Below, one piece after another: positions 7,134 to 14,039 of a stretch of DNA of 16,616 nt (the first letter of the stretch is position 1; each line of letters begins with the position of its first letter). Position numbers and translations under genes: made by a program. The notes below the pieces were generated by a model. The model had not been told where the DNA came from. It worked only from the letters and a program-made list of their open reading frames with translations, and searched no databases. The DNA comes from Sutterella sp. Lineage in GTDB: Bacteria > Pseudomonadota > Gammaproteobacteria > Burkholderiales > Burkholderiaceae_F. The stretch spans positions 66,406 through 83,021 of the forward strand of contig DYCH01000071.1 in NCBI GenBank assembly GCA_019418235.1. The letters run 5' to 3'.

Positions 7134-8087
7134 TTATTTGTTTAATTCTTGAATAACTTTTTCTCGGGTAACCCCAAAAGGAATCAGTACGCTCGGTACT
7201 GCTGCTGCCGATCCCGTTACGTGTTGAATTTGGTCATCAAAGAATATGTGAGGTTTTAATTGTTCCAACACAAAGTGCTTCGGCAAACCATCCATAAGAA
7301 ACAGCTCAGCTGCATTCATTCCCCAACTCTTTAAGGTTGTAATCAACCGCTCTTCACTGGGGGCGCCACGGGCTGTCACAATCGATATACGAATAACCGG
7401 TTCGTAATAAGGATTATTTTTCCCATTAATATTCAAATCTAAATGCTGAAAGTGGGCCAGCTTTTTAAAAAGTTTGATCAAAGGACCTTCATTATGAGGG
7501 AGGTTAACACGCTTTTGCTCATAATCTTGAAAGCCTTTTAACCCTCCTTTTTTATATTCTTTTTCACTATCGTCATCAATGACGACTCCATCGAAGTCGA
7601 AAGCAATACGTAATCCTTTATCTTCAGGATCATCAACAGCTTTCGTTGGTAGTACCAAACCCGCGGGATACCCTTTAGCTGTCGCTTCTAATACGCTTTG
7701 AGAGTTAGCCGTAAGAAAGAGTGAAGCGCCATAGGCTTTTAGATAAGGATATGTGGGGCGCCCAGAGGTAAAAGCTCCTCCTCGAATGGGGAGGTTGTAG
7801 TGACGGCAAGAGTGAAAAAAGCGTTGCCCCGACTCCGGGCTATTGCGAGATAAAACGATGACTTTAAACGGTTCATTTTCTTCGGAAAAATGCTCGTTTA
7901 AGCTCAAAAGTCTGCGAATGAAAGGAAATGCAACACCAGGATTTAAAGGCGTATCAACGTGTTGCGTTTGATAGTCACGGTAGGCTTCAATGCCTTGATC
8001 TTCAAAGATACGGTGCTCAGTTTCTAAGTCAAACAAAGCGCGAGAGGAAACTGCAACCACTAGATTGTCATGATTAGGGGTGCTCAT
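7134..8087 (-). CDS. Cytosolic 5'-nucleotidase (PF06189, cN-I-like)
   Basis: A 317-residue soluble protein of the bacterial 5'-nucleotidase family related to cytosolic nucleotidase I, which dephosphorylates nucleoside 5'-monophosphates. The haloacid-dehalogenase-type nucleophile motif is at 161-169 (IAFDFDGVV, Asp164 and Asp166), followed by the acidic DDDSE. Family segments AVSSRALFDLE (12-22), VIVLSRNSPESG (77-88) and ISIVTARGAPSEERL (second HAD motif region) are present. I chose the ATG at 8087. It has AAGGAG (8094-8099) six bases upstream, whereas the longer frame would begin with a TTG at 8105 that includes this site. The gene follows gyrB, and its own stop nearly touches the oxidoreductase start. 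Confidence 0.88.
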   Translation of the reverse strand: MSTPNHDNLVVAVSSRALFDLETEHRIFEDQGIEAYRDYQTQHVDTPLNPGVAFPFIRRLLSLNEHFSEENEPFKVIVLSRNSPESGQRFFHSCRHYNLPIRGGAFTSGRPTYPYLKAYGASLFLTANSQSVLEATAKGYPAGLVLPTKAVDDPEDKGLRIAFDFDGVVIDDDSEKEYKKGGLKGFQDYEQKRVNLPHNEGPLIKLFKKLAHFQHLDLNINGKNNPYYEPVIRISIVTARGAPSEERLITTLKSWGMNAAELFLMDGLPKHFVLEQLKPHIFFDDQIQHVTGSAAAVPSVLIPFGVTREKVIQELNK

Positions 8088-8099
8088 GATTCTCTCCTT

Positions 8100-8138
8100 A
8101 ATCAAACCATCCCCCTCTTTTTATTGAGAGGGAGATGG
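8100..8138 (-). terminator. Hairpin between gyrB and the 5'-nucleotidase gene, possible partial terminator
   Basis: 12-bp stem with one mismatch (8107-8118 with 8127-8138, core CCCTCT/AGAGGG). On the - strand the stem is followed by TTTGATT, a weak U tract, directly before the nucleotidase Shine-Dalgarno. It may lower readthrough from gyrB instead of ending transcription. Confidence 0.5.
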
Positions 8139-8149
8139 ATTTTGAGACT

Positions 8150-10639
8150 TTAGATGTCAATATTGCTGGCAAACAAAGCGTTATTTTCGATGAAGGCACG
8201 ACGAGGTTCAACATTGTCCCCCATCAACATCGAAAAGACGTTATCAGAGCTAGCGGCATCTTCGAGTCGAACACGTAAGAGTCGTCGATTTTCAGGCATC
8301 ATCGTGGTTTCTGCGAGTTGTTCGGCGTTCATTTCTCCCAACCCTTTGTAGCGTTGGCGAGTCAAACCAGAACTGGCCTCATTCATCAACCATTGAATAG
8401 CTTCTTCAAAGTTCTTGACTCCAGTCGATTTGCCTGCTCGAACAACCTTAGCACCATCTCCTACGATACCATTGAGAGCCTTAGCAGTTTCGACCAAAGT
8501 TGCATAGTCAGCGGTTTGCAAGAAGTGAGAATCCATTCGTGAATGACGAATATTCCCATAAACCATTCTTTCAATAGCTAAGTAGATCTTATTGGTTTCA
8601 GGATCTTGCTTAGCAATGATATTGAGTTGTTGGTCTTTAGCTTGCTCCAACAAGGCCTTGGCCGAATTTTGAGCAGCTTCTAAGCTACTAAGATCCACTT
8701 CCACTCCAGAGGCGATTGCAAACAACACAGAGCGGTCGATGACCAAACTGAGACGTTGTAAGACTTCAGAGCTATTAATGTAGCTAGCAGCTAATTGCTC
8801 CAATTCTGTGCCCCAAATCTTTTCACCTTGTTCAAAAGCATTTTCGTTTCGATACAAAGCGGCATCCTTTAATGCCATCTCTAAGATCACCTTGTTGTAT
8901 TCGTGATCGTCCTTGACGTAAATGTCTTTCTTGTTAACCGTAATCTTGTAAAGAGGCGGTTGGGCAATATAAACATAACCCTTTTCGATTAACGGCGTCA
9001 TTTGACGATAGAACAAGGTCAGAAGCAACGTTGAAATGTGTGCACCGTCAACGTCAGCATCGGTCATGATGATGATGCGATGGTAACGCAACTTTTCAAT
9101 ATCAAAATCCTTACCGATGCGACAACCTAAGGCTTGAGCTAAAGTGCGGACTTGCTCGCTGTCTAAAAGCTTTTCCGGAGAGGCTTTTTCAACGTTCAAA
9201 ATCTTACCGCGTAACGGCAAAATAGCTTGGTTTTTACGGTTGCGGCCCGTTTTTGCAGAGCCCCCTGCGGAGTCACCTTCCACTAAGAAAAGTTCGCTAA
9301 GCGCAGGATTTTTTTCTTGACAGTCCGCTAATTTCCCCGGTAAGGAACCAGAACCCAAAAGCGTTTTACGACTCATGTCGCGTGCTTTTCGAGCAGCTTC
9401 TCGAGCGCGGGAAGCGGCAACAATTTTTTCACAAATCGCTCGGGCTTCAGCCGGGTTTTCATCCAAGAATGTAGCTAACTCAACGTTAATAACTTCTTCG
9501 ACAGCAGGGCGAACTTCGCTCGAGACAAGCTTATCTTTCGTTTGAGAGCTGAATTTCGGTTGAGGAACCTTCACAGAAAGAATGCAGGTCAAGCCTTCAC
9601 GCATATCATCGCCATCAATTTCACTCTTGAGCTTTTTATTGAGTTCTTCTTTGACGATATAGTTCTTTAAAACACGCGTCATAGCACTACGCAAGCCCGT
9701 AACGTGCGTACCACCATCTTTTTGAGGAATGTTATTGGTATAAGCCGTCAAACGTTCGTTATAAGTGTCATTCCACTGCATGGAAATTTCGACCGTAACG
9801 GGAACACCTTGGCTTTCGACCGTTTTTAATGCATAGAAAGGCGTTTTGTGAAGAACTTGGCGGTTTTGGTTAATGAACTCAACAAAACCACGAACCCCGC
9901 CTTGAGCATGGAAACGTTCTTCCTTACCCGTGCGTTGGTCTAAAAGTAAGATATTGACACCAGAATTTAAGAAAGACAGCTCGCGCAAACGTTCAGAGAG
10001 TCGTTCAAAACTAAAGGTGATATCTGTGAAGATTTCTTTATCGGGGTAGAAGTGAACCGTCGTTCCTCGTTTGTCTGTCTCCCCTTTTTCAATCATTGGG
10101 GAAATGAAAACAGGACCCTTAGCGGTTTGCACTTCTTGAATTTGACGATTAACCAGTTTGCCCTTTTCAAATTCAAGGTAATGTACCTTATTGTCGCGAC
10201 AAACCGTTAAGTGCAACCATGTTGACAGAGCATTCACACAAGAAACACCGACACCGTGCAAACCACCGGAAATTTTGTAGCTGTTTTCCGAGAATTTACC
10301 ACCTGCATGGAGCTCTGTGAGAGCAATTTCAGCTGCACTGCGCTTTGGATCGTGTTTGTCATCCATCTTGACGTCAGTCGGAATACCGCGACCGTTATCG
10401 GTGATGGATACAGAACCATCCGTGTGCAACGTCACAATAATTTCGTCAGCAAAACCCGCTAAAGCTTCGTCAATGGAATTATCAACCACTTCGTAGATCA
10501 AGTGGTGCAAACCGGAGCCATCGGCTGTATCACCGATGTACATACCAGGACGCTTACGAACAGCTTCCAAACCTTCTAAAACGACAATGGACTCTGCGCC
10601 ATAGTTGTTTGGTTGCGTATTATTTTGCTCTTCACTCAT
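8150..10639 (-). CDS. gyrB: DNA gyrase subunit B
   Basis: An 829-residue GyrB, the ATPase and TOPRIM subunit of the A2B2 gyrase that introduces negative supercoils. The GHKL ATPase domain shows YEVVDNSIDEALAG (Glu50 catalytic base, Asn54 for Mg2+), DNGRGIP (81-87) and GGLHGVG (125-131). The transducer domain follows. TOPRIM shows LVEGDSAGG (Glu454) and TDADVDGAH (Asp527, Asp529). The C-terminal QRYKGLGEMN segment contacts GyrA. The length includes the insert of about 165 residues typical of Gram-negative GyrB. I chose ATG 10639 (MSEEQNN); an 11-codon extension would need a TTG at 10672. It follows dnaN after about 200 bases, which probably hold a promoter. Confidence 0.98.
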   Translation of the reverse strand: MSEEQNNTQPNNYGAESIVVLEGLEAVRKRPGMYIGDTADGSGLHHLIYEVVDNSIDEALAGFADEIIVTLHTDGSVSITDNGRGIPTDVKMDDKHDPKRSAAEIALTELHAGGKFSENSYKISGGLHGVGVSCVNALSTWLHLTVCRDNKVHYLEFEKGKLVNRQIQEVQTAKGPVFISPMIEKGETDKRGTTVHFYPDKEIFTDITFSFERLSERLRELSFLNSGVNILLLDQRTGKEERFHAQGGVRGFVEFINQNRQVLHKTPFYALKTVESQGVPVTVEISMQWNDTYNERLTAYTNNIPQKDGGTHVTGLRSAMTRVLKNYIVKEELNKKLKSEIDGDDMREGLTCILSVKVPQPKFSSQTKDKLVSSEVRPAVEEVINVELATFLDENPAEARAICEKIVAASRAREAARKARDMSRKTLLGSGSLPGKLADCQEKNPALSELFLVEGDSAGGSAKTGRNRKNQAILPLRGKILNVEKASPEKLLDSEQVRTLAQALGCRIGKDFDIEKLRYHRIIIMTDADVDGAHISTLLLTLFYRQMTPLIEKGYVYIAQPPLYKITVNKKDIYVKDDHEYNKVILEMALKDAALYRNENAFEQGEKIWGTELEQLAASYINSSEVLQRLSLVIDRSVLFAIASGVEVDLSSLEAAQNSAKALLEQAKDQQLNIIAKQDPETNKIYLAIERMVYGNIRHSRMDSHFLQTADYATLVETAKALNGIVGDGAKVVRAGKSTGVKNFEEAIQWLMNEASSGLTRQRYKGLGEMNAEQLAETTMMPENRRLLRVRLEDAASSDNVFSMLMGDNVEPRRAFIENNALFASNIDI

Positions 10640-10840
10640 AGAACTTCTGCACTTCAAAAAATTTAAAATCAATCAGATTTTTTAGTTAAATTCGAAACAA
10701 TAATTCTATAAAAAGCCATATTGAATTCGAGTATTTTTTACCAATATTTTCTAAAAAATCGAAGACTTAATTGACACGACACCCGCTCTAACCTTCATTA
10801 GGGCGGGTGTTCAACGATTATCGATACAAGGTGATAATCA
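10640..10840 (-). promoter_or_regulatory. dnaN-gyrB spacer with two hairpins and an AT-rich gyrB upstream region
   Basis: Just after dnaN is a 7-bp inverted repeat (GATTATC 10816-10822 / GATAATC 10833-10839). Next comes a larger hairpin at 10779-10810: ACACCCGC/GCGGGTGT, a T·G pair, then CTAA/TTAG and a 6-base loop. Neither has a real U tract, so termination is uncertain. The remaining 140 bases before gyrB are very AT-rich and probably carry the gyrB promoter, but I cannot pick one convincing -35/-10 pair. Confidence 0.5.
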
Positions 10841-11959
10841 TTAGGTTCTCATCGGCATAACAACATACTTAAATGAGTTGTTGTCAGGCATCGTAACCAA
10901 CATGGCACCCGTGTTGCTGTGCAAGGCAAATTGCACGTCTTCACTACGGAGATTGTTCAACACATCTTGTAAATACAAGAGGTTGAAGCCAATTTCAATA
11001 TCCAAACCATCGTATTGAATATCCAAAACATCCTTAGCTTCTTCTTGGTCAGAGTTGGTGCTTTGAACCGTAAGAGAATTGGTTGTCAAATTCCATTTAA
11101 CACCACGCAACTTTGCGTTAGCCAAAATGGCCGTACGCTTCAACGCGCTCAACAAAGCTTCACGCTTAACCGTGAAGGCGTTGTTGTTATTGGTCGGAAT
11201 GACGCGGTTGTAATCAGGGAATTTGCCTTCAACAAGCTTCGAAGACAACGTGATGTTACCCCAAGTGATTCGAATTTCAGTGTTAGAAATTTCGATGGTA
11301 ATCGCTTCATCGTTATCAGGAATCAAACGAATCATTTCTAAAACCGTGCGACGGGGAACGATGCATTGAATCGTATCAGCGATCGGCGCTTCAAGTTTGG
11401 ATTCACAGTAAGCTAAACGATGTCCGTCCGTCGTAACAACGCGAACAATATCCCCCTCAACAGACATCAACATACCATTGAGGAAATAACGAATGTCTTG
11501 TTGGGCCATCGAGAAGTGAACCAATTGCAACAAGTGGCGCAATTGGTTGGCGGGAATAACCAACGTTTGAGCAAATGACGTTGCTTGACGATTCGGGAAC
11601 TCTTCTGCCGGAAGAGTATTCAAACGGAAGGTACTCTTACCTTGTTTGAGTTCGACCGTTGGTTCGTTTTCATTTTGTTGAGAAAGCGTGACTTCAGAGC
11701 CATGGTTTAATGCGGTAATTAAGCTTTGAAGCTTAGCAGCATCAACCGTAACACTCATATCCGGGCCTTCAGCGCCGACGTCAGCAAACGTTTTAATTTC
11801 AATATCCAAGTCGGTTGCGGTGAATTCAACGCGCGTTCCCACTTTTTTAATAAGAATATTCGAAAGAATGGGGAGAGTTTGACGTTGCTTACCGACAATA
11901 CCGCTGACGGCTTGCACCGGGGTGGCAAAAGCTTCACGAGAGCTCTTAATGATTTGCAT
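10841..11959 (-). CDS. dnaN: DNA polymerase III beta sliding clamp
   Basis: A 372-residue clamp that encircles DNA as a dimer and tethers polymerase III. Three repeated clamp folds are visible. The N terminus is MQIIKSSREAFATPVQAVSG, DIRYFLNGMLM and TTDGHRLAYC lie in the second fold, and the protein ends in YVVMPMRT, matching the family C terminus. I chose ATG 11959: it aligns with other DnaN N termini and has AAGGA about nine bases upstream. A 22-codon extension to a non-ATG start at 12025 would run through the intergenic hairpins and has no family match. It is second in the dnaA-dnaN-gyrB order. Confidence 0.98.
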   Translation of the reverse strand: MQIIKSSREAFATPVQAVSGIVGKQRQTLPILSNILIKKVGTRVEFTATDLDIEIKTFADVGAEGPDMSVTVDAAKLQSLITALNHGSEVTLSQQNENEPTVELKQGKSTFRLNTLPAEEFPNRQATSFAQTLVIPANQLRHLLQLVHFSMAQQDIRYFLNGMLMSVEGDIVRVVTTDGHRLAYCESKLEAPIADTIQCIVPRRTVLEMIRLIPDNDEAITIEISNTEIRITWGNITLSSKLVEGKFPDYNRVIPTNNNNAFTVKREALLSALKRTAILANAKLRGVKWNLTTNSLTVQSTNSDQEEAKDVLDIQYDGLDIEIGFNLLYLQDVLNNLRSEDVQFALHSNTGAMLVTMPDNNSFKYVVMPMRT

Positions 11960-11977
11960 TCCCAAGATCCTTATAAC

Positions 11978-12011
11978 ATCAAAATAAGCTAATTCGGAAG
12001 ACCGAATTAGC
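11978..12011 (-). terminator. Terminator-like hairpin before dnaN (possible attenuator)
   Basis: A perfect 10-bp stem (11988-11997 with 12002-12011, GCTAATTCGG/CCGAATTAGC) and 4-base loop. On the - strand it is followed by TTATTTTG, a U-rich tail, and lies about 28 bases upstream of the dnaN ATG. It could attenuate dnaA-to-dnaN readthrough. Confidence 0.55.
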
Positions 12012-12031
12012 CCACCGATAACCATTCAATT

Positions 12032-12068
12032 TTAGAGGATTTTGGTGAAATGTGCCGAAATCCTCTAA
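12032..12068 (-). repeat. Large inverted repeat just after dnaA
   Basis: A 14-bp stem (12032-12045 with 12055-12068; one T·G pair) and 9-base loop, starting about 10 bases after the dnaA stop codon. No U tract follows. It may protect the 3' end of the dnaA message or be an RNA-processing site. Confidence 0.6.
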
Positions 12069-12078
12069 TCCTTAATTG

Positions 12079-13425
12079 CTAATTTTTAAGCATTTGCTCC
12101 AGAACGTGGATTTTGTAATTCAAATCCTTGTCTTTGCTTCGCAAATCCGCAATCTTTTTAACAGCATGAATGACCGTTGTGTGGTTTCGTTTTCCAAAAC
12201 GATCTCCAATCTCTTGCAAACTACTATTGGTTAACTCTTTGCAGAGATACATTGTAATTTGTCGGGGTAAAGCAACCGACTTTAAACGAGATTGTGAGTA
12301 AAGATCGGCCAAAGAAACCTTGAAATATTCAGCAGCCACCCCTTGAATTCGCTCAATGGTCAACTGTGCGGTGGATGCTACCAAGATACTTTGTAAAGCT
12401 TCTCGAGCCATTTCAATCGTCAAGTGTTGCTTGTTACTAAAGCGAGTAAAAGCAATCACGGTATTGAGAGCCCCTTCCAACTCACGAACGTTACTCTTGA
12501 GGTTTTTAGCGATAAAGTAAGCTACGTCTTCAGGTAAATCAAAATCTTGAACAATTGACTTCTTCTGCAAAATTGCCACGCGAGTTTCGAGTTCTGGGGG
12601 TTCAACTTCAACAGAAAGGCCTGATGTAAAGCGAGAGATTAGTCGCTCATCCATATCTTTTAAGCTACGGGCATAAGTATCGCTCGTGAAAATAATTTGC
12701 TTACCATTGGGTACTAACTTTTCAAAAATATCGAAAAGTTTATTTTGCGTTTGGCGCTTATCCCCACATAAATATTGAATATCGTCAATAAATAGGGCGT
12801 CAATATTTTGGTACTTATTATCAAAACCTGCGTAATTATTCGTTCGAACGGCTTCTGTGAAGTCATTCATAAAGGTTTGAGCACTTGTACAAAGAATACG
12901 AGCATTAGGATCTCGCTCAACCATACGATTGCCAACCGCATGCATCAAGTGAGTTTTACCTAAACCAACACCACCATAAATAAAGAGGGGATTGTAGTTT
13001 TTCCCAGGATTTTCACCGACATTCTGAGCAGCAACAAATGCCAATTGATTGGAGGTACCAGACACAAAACTATCAAACGTCAGTTGTTTGCGTAAACCCA
13101 ATGCATTTTTTCCAGTCTCAACTTCTTCGTCTTGCTTTTGATTTTCTGGGACTAGGTCAAGTTGGGGCAAAGAAGAAATCTTGTCTTCTTGAGTTTGGTA
13201 TTGAACGTTAACGGTCTTTTCAGCAATACCAGAGGCCACAGTCGTAATAATGACACCGAAGTTGCGCTCTGTAGCTTCGATGGCCTGTAAGGTCTTTTGA
13301 CCCAAAATTAATGTAGAGGTATTCGCATCCCAACTGATAAAGACGAGTGGGGTGATCCATCGTTCAAAATCCTTTGAATTGACGATGGTTTTCAACTTTT
13401 CAATGCATTGTTCCCAGAAATTCAT
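12079..13425 (-). CDS. dnaA: Chromosomal replication initiator DnaA
   Basis: A 448-residue AAA+ initiator. Domain I is residues 1-80 (MNFWEQCIEKL... FERWITPL), followed by a short linker. Domain III has Walker A GGVGLGKTH (151-159), Walker B LFIDDIQ (211-217), sensor 1 TSD (248-250), Arg-finger region RLISRFTSG (261-269) and sensor 2 NVRELEG (312-318). Domain IV carries the helix-turn-helix signature around LPRQITMYLCKELTNSSLQEIG and GKRNHTTVIHA (411-421). The canonical signature is GGRDHTTV; here the Asp, a base-contacting position in E. coli (Asp433), is Asn414. ATG 13425 matches the family N terminus although no Shine-Dalgarno precedes it. An extension to GTG 13464 would run through a leader hairpin. 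Confidence 0.98.
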   Translation of the reverse strand: MNFWEQCIEKLKTIVNSKDFERWITPLVFISWDANTSTLILGQKTLQAIEATERNFGVIITTVASGIAEKTVNVQYQTQEDKISSLPQLDLVPENQKQDEEVETGKNALGLRKQLTFDSFVSGTSNQLAFVAAQNVGENPGKNYNPLFIYGGVGLGKTHLMHAVGNRMVERDPNARILCTSAQTFMNDFTEAVRTNNYAGFDNKYQNIDALFIDDIQYLCGDKRQTQNKLFDIFEKLVPNGKQIIFTSDTYARSLKDMDERLISRFTSGLSVEVEPPELETRVAILQKKSIVQDFDLPEDVAYFIAKNLKSNVRELEGALNTVIAFTRFSNKQHLTIEMAREALQSILVASTAQLTIERIQGVAAEYFKVSLADLYSQSRLKSVALPRQITMYLCKELTNSSLQEIGDRFGKRNHTTVIHAVKKIADLRSKDKDLNYKIHVLEQMLKN

Positions 13426-13441
13426 GACAACAGAGAAGAAA

Positions 13442-13476
13442 GGAGTTAGACAAAAAACTCCCACAAACGGGGAGTT
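13442..13476 (-). promoter_or_regulatory. dnaA leader: possible transcription attenuator with competing hairpin
   Basis: On the - strand AACTCCC pairs with GGGAGTT (13456-13462 and 13470-13476, 7-base loop). The stem is followed at once by TTTTG, forming an intrinsic-terminator shape about 30 bases before the dnaA ATG. A second AACTCC further downstream (13442-13447 on the + strand as GGAGTT) can pair with the same GGGAGTT arm. The two hairpins are therefore mutually exclusive, as in attenuators. Confidence 0.45.
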
Positions 13477-13538
13477 GAGGTAATCAATTGCGGTATTTTA
13501 GCTGTAAAAAGACAGACATGTTTTTCTGAAATGCTTAA

Positions 13539-13567
13539 AATATAGGCAAATAAAATATAGGTCGCAA
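13539..13567 (-). promoter_or_regulatory. Probable sigma-70 promoter of dnaA
   Basis: On the - strand TTGCGA (13562-13567) and TATATT (13539-13544) are separated by 17 bases, with 4/6 and 5/6 matches to consensus. Transcription would start near 13532 and give a leader of about 107 bases containing the attenuator-like hairpin. The -10 lies in one copy of the repeated CCTATATTTTA; the other copy sits in the spacer. Confidence 0.5.
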
Positions 13568-13689
13568 AATCCTAACAAAGTTATGAACAAAACCACAAGA
13601 TATTGCATAAAAAATATTTTCTTCTATTAGTTGTGTCTTTTGTAAAAGTTATAAAAATGAGATTTGTCGAAACAGAAAGTAGAAAAAAC

Positions 13690-13719
13690 TTGACAAAACA
13701 TAGGGTTTTGATGTGTAAT
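13690..13719 (+). promoter_or_regulatory. Probable sigma-70 promoter of rpmH-rnpA-yidD-yidC
   Basis: TTGACA (13690-13695, perfect -35) and TGTAAT (13714-13719, 5/6 match) are separated by 18 bases. A start near 13726 gives a leader of about 138 bases. Just beyond is CCGTG-TTTTT-CACGG (13721-13735), and TCACG/CGTGA (13730-13734, 13741-13745) followed by GGCTTTTTG can form an alternative small hairpin. Confidence 0.6.
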
Positions 13720-13816
13720 ACCGTGTTTTTCACGGAAAGACGTGAGGCTTTTTGTTCTCAAAAACTTCATACGATCTGTGTTATCCTGCCTATTTAGGCA
13801 ATTGAACTATTTTCAA

Positions 13817-13839
13817 AAGTATTTGATTTTCAAATACTT
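13817..13839 (+). promoter_or_regulatory. Leader hairpin upstream of the rpmH ribosome-binding site
   Basis: A perfect 10-bp stem (AAGTATTTGA at 13817-13826 with TCAAATACTT at 13830-13839) and TTT loop, followed by ATTATTTTAATTT and then the AAGGA of rpmH. It lies in the rpmH 5' leader and ends about 14 bases before the Shine-Dalgarno. Roles in mRNA stability or translation are possible; the U-rich flank also resembles a weak terminator. Confidence 0.55.
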
Positions 13840-13863
13840 ATTATTTTAATTTAAGGATTAGTC

Positions 13864-14004
13864 ATGGCTACCAAACGTACCTACCAACCGTCTAAGGTCA
13901 AGCGTGCTCGTACGCATGGCTTCTTGGTTCGCAGCCGCACCAAGGGCGGTCGTCGCGTCCTTGCCGCTCGCCGCGCCAAGGGTCGTCACGTGCTTGCCCT
14001 CTAA
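13864..14004 (+). CDS. rpmH: Large ribosomal subunit protein bL34
   Basis: A 46-residue, very basic protein with the complete L34 pattern: KRTYQPS near the N terminus, RTHGFLVR (17-24), TKGGRRVLAARRAKGR (26-41). It is slightly longer than the usual 44 residues because of an MAT- N terminus and -HVLAL end. It binds 23S rRNA in the large subunit. ATG 13864 is preceded by AAGGA at 13853-13857. Its bases are clearly richer in GC than the flanking spacer, as expected for a highly expressed ribosomal gene. First gene of the rpmH-rnpA-yidD-yidC cluster; its stop codon lies in a hairpin shared with the spacer to rnpA. Confidence 0.98.
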   Translation: MATKRTYQPSKVKRARTHGFLVRSRTKGGRRVLAARRAKGRHVLAL

Positions 14005-14039
14005 TACTTAGAGGGAATCACGGCGGATAAGAGCCGTGA
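13997..14039 (+). promoter_or_regulatory. Tandem hairpins covering the rpmH stop and the rnpA start
   Basis: First stem: CCCTCTAA (13997-14004) with TTAGAGGG (14008-14015), 3-base loop, containing the rpmH stop codon. Second stem: TCACGGC (14018-14024) with GCCGTGA (14033-14039), loop GGATAAGA, containing the rnpA GTG start in its 3' arm. The pair could limit rnpA translation or act as a processing site separating L34 from RnpA expression. Confidence 0.6.

Larger units (their letters stand above)
13426..13863. other. dnaA-rpmH intergenic region, classical oriC position
   Basis: 438 bases separating divergent dnaA and rpmH. They hold the two promoters, an AT-rich core (about 13530-13640), an 11-bp direct repeat TAAAATATAGG (13536 and 13551, 15-base period), one DnaA-box-like TTATGAACA (13581-13589) and hairpins. 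Gene orientation switches here, as expected at an origin in this group. DnaA-box content is poor compared with the segment at 4475-5077. A 64-codon frame at 13603-13797 overlaps the rpmH promoter and shows no family features. Confidence 0.5.

Noticed and set aside
11960..12025. 22-codon extension of DnaN
   Set aside because: It would translate two intergenic hairpins; ATG 11959 has a Shine-Dalgarno and fits the family.
13426..13464. N-terminal extension of DnaA from GTG 13464
   Set aside because: The extra residues do not match DnaA N termini and the codons pass through the leader hairpin; ATG 13425 aligns with the family.
13603..13797. 64-codon open frame in the dnaA-rpmH spacer (+)
   Set aside because: It overlaps the probable rpmH promoter and the AT-rich origin-like segment, has no Shine-Dalgarno and shows no recognisable domain; chance AT-rich frame.
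13779..13800. TTATCCTGC as a DnaA box upstream of rpmH
   Set aside because: Matches only the first six bases of the consensus and lacks the conserved ACA end.
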